A stretch of DNA of 17,768 nt from NCBI GenBank assembly GCA_964415045.1, contig CAYPZL010000120.1, positions 1 through 17,768 on the forward strand, in the 5' to 3' direction. Below, in pieces: positions 1-7,505 of the stretch. The DNA is from CAYPZL01 sp964415045. Lineage in GTDB: Bacteria > Planctomycetota > Phycisphaerae > Sedimentisphaerales > Anaerobacaceae. Within the stretch, counting starts at the first letter, position 1; each line of letters opens with the position of its first letter. A model generated the notes under the pieces. It saw nothing but the letters and a program-made list of their open reading frames with translations. It was not told the origin of the DNA and did no database searches. Both the position numbers and the translations under genes were made by a program.

Positions 1-165
1 TTGTCCTCAACCATACCAGAGAACGCGACCGGAGGCAGCCTTTCATGGGATTACGAACTACGGAACTCCGACAGTCGCTGGGGTGGCATCGTCAAGTCCG
101 AAGGACTTGGCGATGGCTTGCAACGTCACGAATTCGGGCCGGCCCCTTGTGGTCTGCCGGATCGA
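1..165. other. Sequence downstream of the subtilase; no supported gene
   Basis: No convincing gene is seen here. On the minus strand an ATG at 46-44 opens a frame running off the window edge (MKGCLRSRSLVWLRT...), which could be the start of a further minus-strand gene. It has no Shine-Dalgarno-like sequence and is too short to judge. Plus-strand frames crossing this stretch run antisense through the subtilase gene and lack family signatures. Confidence 0.3.
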
Positions 166-3100
166 TTAGGGCTGCGCGGCTCGGATGCGATGCCGCCACT
201 GCTCCGCCAGCAAGGCAAGATCGGCCACATCGGCGGCGCCGTCGCGCGACAGATCGCTGTGGCTCCTTTCATCGATGTCTATCAACCAGTCGGCCGTCAG
301 CGAGGCAAGGTCCGACCACCCTATGCAGCCATCATTGTCCACGTCGGCCCGCAGCGCATGGCCATGCGGCGCCAGGCTCGCCTCGGCCGTCCCGCCGTAC
401 GCCCCCATGTTGATCCGCGCGTTTACCGCGAAGGAGTTGCCCGGATCGTCCGGCAGCGACGAAGGCTCGTCTGCCAGAGGCCAGCCCGGATTGCCCGCGT
501 CGATACACGGACTCGTCACCGCGTCGAAAACCCAGCAGCCGCACGCGGCGTCCCAGCGCCCGGCCGCGCTCTGCAGATGTACATCTCCATTCGCCAAGTC
601 CACAAAGAGGGGATCGAGCCCGAAGTTGCCTAATCCCCCGAGCGCGCCGCTCCAGCCTTCGACAGAACAATACTCCAGTTCCAGAGAGCCGCTCAAAACG
701 GACACCTGCGCCGGCTCGTCCCGCGTTGTGCCGTTCTGCTCCGTATTGCCCCACAGAATGCAGTTCCGCAGGCGCGTGCTGCCCGATGCCCCGCACCACA
801 GCCCGCCGCACGTCCACCGCGCCTCGTTGCCGGCGATCGTACAGTTCGTCAGCGACAGGTCGGCCCTGCGATTTTTCAGCGCGCCGCTGAATCCATCGGT
901 ATAGTTCCCAAAGAAAATGCAATTCTCGAACACCGCGTCGCTGTCGCTCTCGTTGCAGACGGCGCCGCCGTCATCCTCGGCCCGGTTGTCCGAAAAGACA
1001 CACTCCGCAAACGTCGGGGCGCTGCCGTCCCAGTTGCCCACGGCGCCGCCGCTGTACTCGGCCGAGTTGCCCGTGAAGATGCAGCGCACGACGCGGGGAC
1101 TGCTGCCGTGGAAGTTGCCCATCCCTCCGGCGCGGTAGGTCGCGTGGTTGTCCTCGAACGTGCAGTCGATCACCGTAGGATGACTGTCGTGCCGGTTGGC
1201 CATGCCGCCGCCATAGCCGAACACGCCGGCCGGAGCGCAGGAATTGTCCCGGAAGATGCACCCCACGACGGTCGGGCGGCTCCCGTAGCAGTTGCACAGA
1301 CCGCCGCCGTATTCCCAGGGCGTGTTCCCGACAAAAACGCAGTTTCGGATCGTCGGGCTACTGCCCATGCAGCGGACGCCGCCGCCGTAGTCTACGTCCC
1401 CGCCGTTCGTGATCGTAAAGCCGTCGAGGACGGTGTCCGCGCCCTCGCCGTTGTGGAAATAGACGGCGCGGCCTTCCTCCCGGCAATCGATGATGCAGCC
1501 CAAAGGCCCGCTCTCGCTGCGCAGCGTGATCGCCTTGCCCCGAAAATCCAGATCGATATTGCCCTCGCCGGTGTACGTCCCATCGGCGACCCACACCGTC
1601 TCGCCGCTGCCGGCGTCGTCGATCGCCGCCTGGATTGCCGCGTACACGTCGGGCACGCGCAGGCCGTCGGCGCTGCCGCCTGTGACAAACGAGTACGCCT
1701 GCCCCGACGAAGCATCCGTGATCGACTCGTTGCCCGCCCCGTCCACCAGGACGACCGCGAAGGAATACTCCGTCAGCGCCGCCAGTTGTCCGAGCCGAAG
1801 GCTGTGGTGGTCGGTCAGTTCCAGACTCTCGGCTTCCAGTGCATCGCCGCCGGGGACGAGGCCATACCGCACCACTGCCTGGGCCGGCTCGCTGGTTATC
1901 AACTGTACCGTCGCCCCGCGTCCGTGCACACCCACGTCCAGCTCCAGAACGCTCGCCGCCTCATAGTCCACCTCGGCATAGGCCTCGCGGTGCCCCGCCG
2001 CCTGCCCGAAGCCGTCGTCCGCATCGTAATACCGCGCAACGATCCGCTCGCCATGACTTACCTGGAGTCGTCCGTCCCCCGGTCGCGGCGCGCCGCTGTC
2101 GCTGGGGACGACGACCCTGAACACGCCGCGGGCCGACGCCGTCTCCGTCAATGTCACCACCTCCGCGTCACCGCCGTCGGTCTCGAGCGCGACGCCCTGC
2201 GCGCCGGCCCCCTGGAGATCCCAATCCGCCACCAGGACCGTGACATCCTCGCCCTCGCGATATGCGTCCCGATCGAAACGAACCATCCCTTCGGCCGGTA
2301 TCGCCGCCCGCATCGCCGAGGCGACGTTGAGCCGCGCGTTCGAGACGCAGATCCCCTCGGCAATCGGATCGCCCGTCGCCGTCAAGATCGCCCGAACTTC
2401 GTCAACCGCCAGGTAAGGATTCGCCGACAGCAACAGGGCACAGGCGCCCGAGACATGGGGCACCGCCATCGACGTGCCCGACATCTTCGTGGTGAACGCG
2501 TCCCGAACAACCCCCGCCGACGTCCCGGCCGCCCGCAGGGACAGAATGTCCCTTCCCGGCGCCGCGATGTCCACCCAGTCGCCGTAATTCGACAGATACC
2601 ATCGCTGGTCGCTCGACTGCGTCGCCGCCACCGCGATCACGTCCGGGTACGCCGCCGGATAGAACGGCGCGTCCGAACTCTCGTTTCCCGCCGCCGCCAC
2701 GACCAGAACGCCCTGCCGCCGCGCGTAGGCCACCGCCTCTTCCAGCAACTTCGATTCGTCCTCGCTGCCCCAACTGCCCGAGATCACGTCGGCGCCGTTG
2801 GCCACCGCGTAGTAGACCGCCAGCGCCGCGTCGGCGGCGCTGCCGTCACCGTCGGCGCCCAGGACCTTGAGCGGCATGAGCCGGGCGTTCCAGCAGACCC
2901 CCGTGACGTCGAGCCCGTTGTCCCCCACGGCTGCCACCGTGCCGGCACAATGGGTCCCGTGCCCGTGATCGTCGGTCGGATCGTTGTTGTTGTACGCAAA
3001 GTTGTACCCGCGGATATCGTCGATGTAGCCGTTTCCGTCGTCGTCCACGCCTTCCAGCCCGCCCAGCTCGATCTCGTTCATCCATAGATTACCCCGCAGG

Positions 3101-3621
3101 TCGCGGTGTTCCAGGTCCACGCCCGTGTCGATCAGGGCCACGATGACGTCCCTCGTTCCCCGGCACGCATCCCATACCTCGGCCGCGTCAATCGTCCCCA
3201 ACGCCCACTGTGACTGGAACAGCGGATCGTTCGGCTCGGCACAAATCGAGACCACCGGGTTCAGCTCCGCATATTCCACGGCGAGGTCGCGGCGGCAGGT
3301 CTCCAGGATCTCTTGCAACACCGCGCCAGAGACACCGCCCGCATCGATCCGGTAGACCCGAGCCGGACCGTCCGGCCTGCGCCCACGACGCCCGGCCCGT
3401 CGCCATCGAGCGATCCGATCCTGCCGCCCTGGCTCCAGAGAGCCAACGCTGCGGAACTGGAAGCGATCCCGCAGCCCGCGTAAACCACTCGGCAGCATCG
3501 ACGTACGGCCGTCGTGGGCCGCCGCCGTCTGGCTGGCGGCGGGACGGAGCTTCACGATGATCTCGCCCGGGACGAACCGCGCCTTGCCCGATCCCGCGGC
3601 GGCGACCGACAGCAACAGCAC
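166..3621 (-). CDS. Secreted subtilisin-like (S8) protease with beta-helix and dockerin-like tail
   Basis: This is a serine endopeptidase of the subtilase family, probably exported. Numbering is from the GTG at 3621 (1151 aa). An inhibitor/propeptide-like region covers about 15-125 and the catalytic domain about 135-440. The triad is Asp165 (ALIDTGVD), His221 (HGHGTHCAG) and Ser384 (SGTSMAVPH), with oxyanion Asn313 (AAGNES). A beta-sandwich region follows at about 445-560, a fibronectin-III-like segment at about 565-648, and a right-handed beta-helix at about 655-1075 whose rungs repeat N-C-x-F and GGG motifs. Residues 1092-1142 hold two Ca-loop repeats (DVDNDGCIGWSD and DLSRDGAADVAD) like a type I dockerin. 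The GTG is the only usual start codon in frame, but it leaves out the charged end of the signal peptide; codons up to about 3666 extend it (KGRIIRDFVTPIAVLLLSV). The true start may be a rare codon. The substrate is unknown. Confidence 0.93.
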   Translation of the reverse strand: MLLLSVAAAGSGKARFVPGEIIVKLRPAASQTAAAHDGRTSMLPSGLRGLRDRFQFRSVGSLEPGRQDRIARWRRAGRRGRRPDGPARVYRIDAGGVSGAVLQEILETCRRDLAVEYAELNPVVSICAEPNDPLFQSQWALGTIDAAEVWDACRGTRDVIVALIDTGVDLEHRDLRGNLWMNEIELGGLEGVDDDGNGYIDDIRGYNFAYNNNDPTDDHGHGTHCAGTVAAVGDNGLDVTGVCWNARLMPLKVLGADGDGSAADAALAVYYAVANGADVISGSWGSEDESKLLEEAVAYARRQGVLVVAAAGNESSDAPFYPAAYPDVIAVAATQSSDQRWYLSNYGDWVDIAAPGRDILSLRAAGTSAGVVRDAFTTKMSGTSMAVPHVSGACALLLSANPYLAVDEVRAILTATGDPIAEGICVSNARLNVASAMRAAIPAEGMVRFDRDAYREGEDVTVLVADWDLQGAGAQGVALETDGGDAEVVTLTETASARGVFRVVVPSDSGAPRPGDGRLQVSHGERIVARYYDADDGFGQAAGHREAYAEVDYEAASVLELDVGVHGRGATVQLITSEPAQAVVRYGLVPGGDALEAESLELTDHHSLRLGQLAALTEYSFAVVLVDGAGNESITDASSGQAYSFVTGGSADGLRVPDVYAAIQAAIDDAGSGETVWVADGTYTGEGNIDLDFRGKAITLRSESGPLGCIIDCREEGRAVYFHNGEGADTVLDGFTITNGGDVDYGGGVRCMGSSPTIRNCVFVGNTPWEYGGGLCNCYGSRPTVVGCIFRDNSCAPAGVFGYGGGMANRHDSHPTVIDCTFEDNHATYRAGGMGNFHGSSPRVVRCIFTGNSAEYSGGAVGNWDGSAPTFAECVFSDNRAEDDGGAVCNESDSDAVFENCIFFGNYTDGFSGALKNRRADLSLTNCTIAGNEARWTCGGLWCGASGSTRLRNCILWGNTEQNGTTRDEPAQVSVLSGSLELEYCSVEGWSGALGGLGNFGLDPLFVDLANGDVHLQSAAGRWDAACGCWVFDAVTSPCIDAGNPGWPLADEPSSLPDDPGNSFAVNARINMGAYGGTAEASLAPHGHALRADVDNDGCIGWSDLASLTADWLIDIDERSHSDLSRDGAADVADLALLAEQWRHRIRAAQP

Positions 3622-3729
3622 TGCGATAGGTGTGACGAAGTCCCTTATGATCCGGCCCTTTCCGATGGCGGCACCGCGCCCCCCAGACCCTCCTGCCCGG
3701 TCTGCCCGCGCAGACCACTATGCAAGCCT

Positions 3730-3735
3730 ATTATA
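3730..3735 (-). promoter_or_regulatory. Candidate -10 box for the subtilase gene
   Basis: The minus strand reads TATAAT, a perfect sigma70 -10 hexamer, about 110 bases upstream of the annotated GTG and inside the 190-base gap after the FtsW-like gene. No good -35 hexamer lies 16-18 bases upstream (TGCTTT at 16 is the nearest). This is inference from sequence only. Confidence 0.4.
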
Positions 3736-3811
3736 CCGAAAATGGCCCGGAAAAGCACGCCGAAAGGCCGCTTTGACACCCCGCCGCGACGCAACAGTAC
3801 ACATAAGCGCC

Positions 3812-4996
3812 TTATTCACACACACTTAAATCCGGCTCGCCAGGATTGCTCCGTCCGGCGATATTGAGCAGGACGCCGACCGCCGCCGAGGACAGCAGCA
3901 TGCTCGTGCCGCCGGCGCTGATGAAGGGCAGCGGGATGCCCTTGGTGGGCAGAACGACGGTGACGACGCCGATATTCAGCGCCGCCTGCACCGCAATGGT
4001 CAGCACGATGCCCGCCGCCAGCAGCCGGCCGAAACGGTCGCGGCAGCGCAGCACCAGCACTAAACCAAGGCATACAAAGAAGATAAACAACGAAAGCACG
4101 CCGACGGTACCCAGAAAGCCCAGTTCCTCCCCCACGATGGCGAAGATGAAATCGGTCGTATCTTCGGGCAGATGGCCGTACTTAGAGGTTCCCTGGCCGA
4201 TGCCCTTGCCCCAGAGGCCGCCGGAGCCGATGGCGATCAGCGACTGGTTGGCCTGATACGCGACGGAATCGCTCCAGCGTTCCGGGTTCAGAAACGCCGC
4301 CAAGCGGACGAGCCGGTGCGGGGAGTGGAACAATGCGGCGATAAACCCTGCCCCACCAAAGGGTAACAGCGTTAGCAGGTGCCACCACTTCACGCCGGCG
4401 GCGATCAGGATCAGGAAGCTGATCAGCGCCACAAAAGCCGCCGTGCCGAAATCCTCGACCACGATCAGCCCGCATACCGCCCCGATCACGCCGCAAACCG
4501 GTAAAAACCGCCGCCAATAGCGCCGAATGTCCGCGCCGAGCCGCGCGCAGAGGCCCGCCAGGAAGAAAACCATCGTCCATTTGGCCAATTCGGACGGCTG
4601 GAAGCTCACGCTCACCGGGCCCAACGGGATGCGCAGCCACCGCCGCGCCTGGTTGATTTGCGTGCCCAACTGCGGCACCAAAACGACCACAAGCAGCCCA
4701 ACGGAGACCAACAGCGCCCAGAAAACGGGCCATTTGTACCATTTCGAGCGAAAAGCCCACCGCCGGTAATCGGGCACGGAAGCGACGAACAGCACCAGCA
4801 CCGCCACCGGGAAGAACATGATCTGACGCAAGCCAGGAAACTCGTAGATCCGCCGCAGGTCGAACTCGTAGCTCAGACTCGCACCCGCCGAGAAGACCAT
4901 GACCGCACCGGTAGCCATGAGGAACAGGATCACTATGGCGATCAGATCGGCAAGCCGGCTCCGCGATTCGGTCATAATGTCATTTACAGTAAGCAT
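3812..4996 (-). CDS. ftsW: FtsW/RodA/SpoVE-family (SEDS) peptidoglycan glycosyltransferase
   Basis: SEDS proteins are multi-pass inner-membrane glycosyltransferases that polymerise lipid II into glycan strands with a class B PBP. This 394-aa protein has the usual length and about ten hydrophobic segments. Family motifs are SFQPSELAKW (131-140), VVEDFGTAAF (179-188), QSLIAIGSGGLWGKG (251-265), and LPEDTTDFIFAIVGEELG (276-293), where Asp282 aligns with the catalytic Asp297 of E. coli FtsW. LPTKGIPLPFISAGG near the C-terminus is typical of FtsW/SpoVE and favours the FtsW call over RodA. The ATG at 4996 has AAGGAT just upstream (short spacing). No mur, fts or PBP gene lies next to it; its neighbours are a protease and transposon debris. 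The choice between division and elongation roles is not certain. Confidence 0.92.
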   Translation of the reverse strand: MLTVNDIMTESRSRLADLIAIVILFLMATGAVMVFSAGASLSYEFDLRRIYEFPGLRQIMFFPVAVLVLFVASVPDYRRWAFRSKWYKWPVFWALLVSVGLLVVVLVPQLGTQINQARRWLRIPLGPVSVSFQPSELAKWTMVFFLAGLCARLGADIRRYWRRFLPVCGVIGAVCGLIVVEDFGTAAFVALISFLILIAAGVKWWHLLTLLPFGGAGFIAALFHSPHRLVRLAAFLNPERWSDSVAYQANQSLIAIGSGGLWGKGIGQGTSKYGHLPEDTTDFIFAIVGEELGFLGTVGVLSLFIFFVCLGLVLVLRCRDRFGRLLAAGIVLTIAVQAALNIGVVTVVLPTKGIPLPFISAGGTSMLLSSAAVGVLLNIAGRSNPGEPDLSVCE

Positions 4997-5281
4997 TTAT
5001 CCTTAAAACCCTGCCCCTGCGGGCCCAACATCCATATTCTCTATCTTATCTTTCGGCACATCGCCACTTTAATCTGCAAAAAACGCCCCGCCCGCCCCGC
5101 GACAATTCTGGCCCTCTGGGAAACCCGCGACGCAAATTGGCTTCGTTCGGCGCGCCCGGAGGTGCCCATTGGGTTCGTTTGGACTAAGCGGCTTTGCCGC
5201 GTAGGCACGATCGGTCCTGCCCCAAATGCCACGGTCAACAGATTGCCCAACTGACAACCACCTCTGAAAAGGCTTCCAAAA
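4997..5281. other. Gene-free region between FtsW-like gene and IS66 remnant
   Basis: No credible gene is seen. The region contains the FtsW leader (AAGGAT before the start), two copies of an ATTGGsTTCGTT motif (separate entry), and a small perfect hairpin GCGGC-TTT-GCCGC at 5188-5200. The open frames on both strands have low-complexity, R/P-rich translations without family signatures. Confidence 0.5.
5136..5181. repeat. Two direct copies of an ATTGGsTTCGTTyGG motif
   Basis: ATTGGCTTCGTTCGG starts at 5136 and ATTGGGTTCGTTTGG at 5168, a period of 32 bases. Read on the minus strand the units translate as NEP(N) and (T)KPI type peptides in different frames, so the similarity is at DNA level and not evidence for a protein. 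From memory, and not checked here, similar interspersed motifs occur in intergenic DNA of some planctomycete genomes. Two copies are too few to prove a repeat family. Confidence 0.4.
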
Positions 5282-5790
5282 ACTCTTCCAAGGCGGCTGT
5301 GGGTGTTCGTCACACCAACCGCCACGCTCTGTGTGATTCGTCCCAGCCGGGGCCATGATGTGCCCGAGGCGATTCTGGGAGCGGACTACGACGGGCGGAT
5401 GATTCACGACGGCTGGACCGGTTGTTGGAATGGAAGCTCTCGCATCCCGGCAACCGCACGTTTCAAAAGCACCTGGCTGGACATCGCGATGAGATCCTGA
5501 CATTTCTTTACGATCCGGACATGGAGGCGACGAACTGGCCCGCCGAACAGGCCGTTCGTCCCTTGGTGGTCAACCGCAAGGTCTTTGGCGGCAATCGAAC
5601 ACCCCCTGGCGGACACGCCCAAGAGGTTCTGGGGAGTGTCTTTGCCACCTTGGCCAAGCGCGCCTTGGACACCCTGTCCTTTGTCTCCCACATCATCTGT
5701 TCACCCGCGGCCCAACGTCCTGGCCTCATCCATCAACTCCTACCCGCGCCTCCCAACTGCCCCATCAACCCGCTAAACAGATACCGATAG
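5282..5790 (+). pseudogene. IS66-family transposase remnant, truncated and internally deleted
   Basis: Two pieces of an IS66 transposase are joined out of frame. The first (frame 2, about 5282-5420) reads RRLWVFVTPTATLCVIRPSR and then LGADYDGRMIHDGW, the DDE-core segment that includes a catalytic Asp. The second (frame 1, from about 5407) reads RRLDRLLEWKLSHPGN, then FLYDPDMEATNWPAEQAVRP, VVNRKVFGGNRT and LSFVSHII, the C-terminal catalytic-Glu region. In intact relatives roughly 75-80 residues separate these blocks. The N-terminal helix-turn-helix and zinc-finger part is also missing. It is the only plus-strand coding trace in the window. Inverted-repeat ends and target duplications were not identified. 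The element cannot transpose by itself. Confidence 0.88.
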
Positions 5791-5934
5791 GATTCTCCGC
5801 GTTTTGCGCAGGGTGGGCGTGACTGGAGATTGGGGATTCGGGGGCAACGCGTACGCGGAATGTCAAAGAAGGCCGATGGGCGTCGGCGGGAGGGTCCGGG
5901 TTGGGGGTTTTGGGCTGGCGATTGGGCGTCCGGG
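5791..5934. other. Intergenic stretch with G-run cluster
   Basis: No gene is seen between the IS66 remnant and the stop codon of the Spy/CpxP-like gene. The plus strand becomes very G-rich towards 5888-5950, with nine runs of three or more G, continuing into the 3' end of the neighbouring gene. Confidence 0.5.
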
Positions 5935-6558
5935 TCAGGGGGTTTGGGGGCTGTCCGGCTGGTTCGGCGCATCTCTTTCGGCGCGGGGAGGCGGGGGAGC
6001 CTGGTCGGGGTGGCGCCTCCAGGGCGGGTATTCACCGGGCCGGGCCGGGGCGTTCGGGTCCCGAAAGCGGTCGCGTCGGCCGCGGAAGCCCTCACCGGGG
6101 CCACCCGGTCTGCCGGGGCCGCCGGGACCGCGCCGCATGCCGCGCTGGAACATCCGCTCCACGCCTTTGAGCATCTCCTCCCAGCGACGCTGTTGGTCGG
6201 CCGTAAGGACTTTGCCGACCTCCCCCTTCATCGCCTCAAGCTGCTTTTCGATTTCCGGACGCGCCTTTTCCCTGATTTCGTCGAGTTTCTTCATACGGGT
6301 CTGCAATATGGTCCGAAGCTGTTCCTCCTGCTCAGGGGTTATACGCAACTCGTCATGAAATCGCCCCAAAAGCAACCGCACCGCCATATCGGAAGGCATC
6401 GCTCTGGGTCGCCGCTCGGGCCGAACCGCGATCAACGTTCCCGCCAGGCCCAGGGTAATGCCCGCCAGCAGGATCACCAGGCCGAAAAACGCCATGCGCC
6501 ACCGGTGAAGCCGTCGCAGGATCGCCGTCGGGTTTTCGTTCGCGTCCGCCTGCTTCAT
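5935..6558 (-). CDS. Membrane-anchored Spy/CpxP-like (zinc-resistance-associated type) protein
   Basis: This 207-aa protein has one hydrophobic segment at about 22-45 (MAFFGLVILLAGITLGLAG) that works as an anchor or uncleaved signal. A helical region at about 60-138 carries the pattern LRITPEQEEQLRTILQTR ... VLTADQQRRWEEML. This is the hallmark of the Spy/CpxP/CnrX-like heavy-metal-resistance or periplasmic chaperone fold. The tail at 140-207 is disordered, rich in G, P, R and D. I chose the ATG at 6558 because it overlaps the stop of the upstream gene as TGATG; an in-frame ATG at 6570 (MGNV) is an alternative. It is the third gene of the ECF sigma unit, and known relatives damp envelope-stress signalling or buffer misfolded protein or metal. 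The specific ligand is unknown. Confidence 0.78.
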   Translation of the reverse strand: MKQADANENPTAILRRLHRWRMAFFGLVILLAGITLGLAGTLIAVRPERRPRAMPSDMAVRLLLGRFHDELRITPEQEEQLRTILQTRMKKLDEIREKARPEIEKQLEAMKGEVGKVLTADQQRRWEEMLKGVERMFQRGMRRGPGGPGRPGGPGEGFRGRRDRFRDPNAPARPGEYPPWRRHPDQAPPPPRAERDAPNQPDSPQTP

Positions 6559-6821
6559 CACATTACCCATGCAATAGAATCCACAATTTCCTGAAGCGGC
6601 CCGGTCGAGGCGTTGTACAGCACCACGGCGACGGCCGCGGCCGGCACCGCCACCGCAGCCGAACCGGCGGCCAGCCACATCCACAGGCGTTCGGCCACCG
6701 TGATCGGCGTCGCCTGTCCGCTGGTGAGAACGCTCAGCACGCTGTGCGAAACATCCACATGCGGCGGTTGCTCGGCTCGGGCTCGAGCCGCCAGGATTTC
6801 AATGCGTTTTTCCCAGTTCAT
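6558..6821 (-). CDS. Small single-helix membrane protein, putative ECF anti-sigma partner
   Basis: An 87-aa protein starting MNWEKRIEIL, with a soluble N-terminal part (1-45), one transmembrane helix at about 47-70 (LWMWLAAGSAAVAVPAAAVA) and a short outer tail. Its start overlaps the sigma gene's stop (ATGA) and its stop overlaps the next start (TGATG), so translation is probably coupled. Its position and topology fit a membrane anti-sigma factor. There is no cysteine at all, so the zinc anti-sigma HxxxCxxC motif is absent. The family was not recognised from sequence; the anti-sigma role is inferred from context only. Confidence 0.7.
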   Translation of the reverse strand: MNWEKRIEILAARARAEQPPHVDVSHSVLSVLTSGQATPITVAERLWMWLAAGSAAVAVPAAAVAVVLYNASTGPLQEIVDSIAWVM

Positions 6822-7501
6822 GAGAGTAGCTCCGTTCCGCTTTGCTCGATTCGTTTGCGTAGCTTGTTGCGAGCGCGTAACGCCTGGACTTTCACCATGG
6901 TCTTGCTCCACCCGGTGCGTCGGGCGGTCTCGACCACGTCGCACTCTTCGAGATACCGCAGCGTCAGGACCAGTCTGTCCCGCGGCGGCAACTGTTCGAG
7001 CAGGCCGTGCAGCAAGGCCGCCGCCTGGTCCGGCTCCAGCGTTTCCAGGAGGTCCTCGTCGCCGGCGACCTGGTCCCATTCCTCGACACTGAACGGCTCG
7101 AACCGCCTTTGGCGGGCCTTTTCCTTCCAGTATCGATAGCCGACCCGGGTGGCGATTCGCGTCAGCCAGTGCTCGAACGGGGCCTTCCCGCGGTAGGTGC
7201 CGAGGCTGAGATAAGCCTCGACGAAAACGTCCTGCACAAGTTCCTCATGGACGCCGCGGTCGCGGCTGAAGCGCCAGAGGATCCGGCCGACGTGCTCCTG
7301 ATGCCGCTCGATGAGCCGCTGATAGGCATCGGGATCGCCCTGTCGCGTCTGCTCGATATCGTCGGCGTCGCCCGACGTCGAGCCGGCTTGGCCGCCGCGA
7401 TCGCCGAACGAGGCCGCCCGGGCGGCGGCACGGGCCAGGTCGCTGGCGGCCAGCGCCAGCCAATACGTCAGCGACCGTGTTGGAAGACCTGCGTCTATCA
7501 T
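6818..7501 (-). CDS. ECF-type RNA polymerase sigma factor (RpoE-like)
   Basis: A 227-aa sigma70-family protein of extracytoplasmic-function type. Region 2 spans about 50-133 (QGDPDAYQRLIERH, then HEELVQDVFVEAYLSLGTYR, then FEHWLTRIATRVGYRYWKEK). Region 4 spans about 163-220 (LLEQLPPRDRLVLTLRYLEE, then ARRTGWSKTMVKVQALRARN), and region 3 is absent as usual. A 48-residue N-terminal extension, rich in Ala, Arg and Gly, precedes region 2. No other ATG, GTG or TTG exists in frame nearer to region 2, so the ATG at 7501 is used although no Shine-Dalgarno sequence precedes it. The gene leads a three-gene overlapping unit with a membrane protein and a Spy/CpxP-like protein. Confidence 0.9.
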   Translation of the reverse strand: MIDAGLPTRSLTYWLALAASDLARAAARAASFGDRGGQAGSTSGDADDIEQTRQGDPDAYQRLIERHQEHVGRILWRFSRDRGVHEELVQDVFVEAYLSLGTYRGKAPFEHWLTRIATRVGYRYWKEKARQRRFEPFSVEEWDQVAGDEDLLETLEPDQAAALLHGLLEQLPPRDRLVLTLRYLEECDVVETARRTGWSKTMVKVQALRARNKLRKRIEQSGTELLS

Positions 7502-7505
7502 ATGT

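Noticed and set aside
1108..3087. Plus-strand open frame of 659 codons
   Set aside because: It is the antisense shadow of the subtilase gene; the translation is rich in R, V and A without family motifs.
5188..5200. GCGGC-TTT-GCCGC hairpin as terminator
   Set aside because: The stem is only 5 bp, no T-run follows and no gene ends nearby.
5191..5260. CPKC-type motif (RSCPKCHGQQIAQL) in plus frame 1 just before the IS66 remnant
   Set aside because: It could be a scrap of the IS66 zinc-finger region, but in intact transposases well over 100 residues separate that motif from the DDE block, and here the gap is about 50 bases. One short motif is not enough.
5849..5859. CGCGTACGCG palindrome
   Set aside because: A single short GC-rich palindrome is expected by chance in DNA of this composition.
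6571..6684. Longer N-terminus for the Spy/CpxP-like protein
   Set aside because: It would overlap the coding sequence of the 87-aa membrane protein; the TGATG junction gives a better start.
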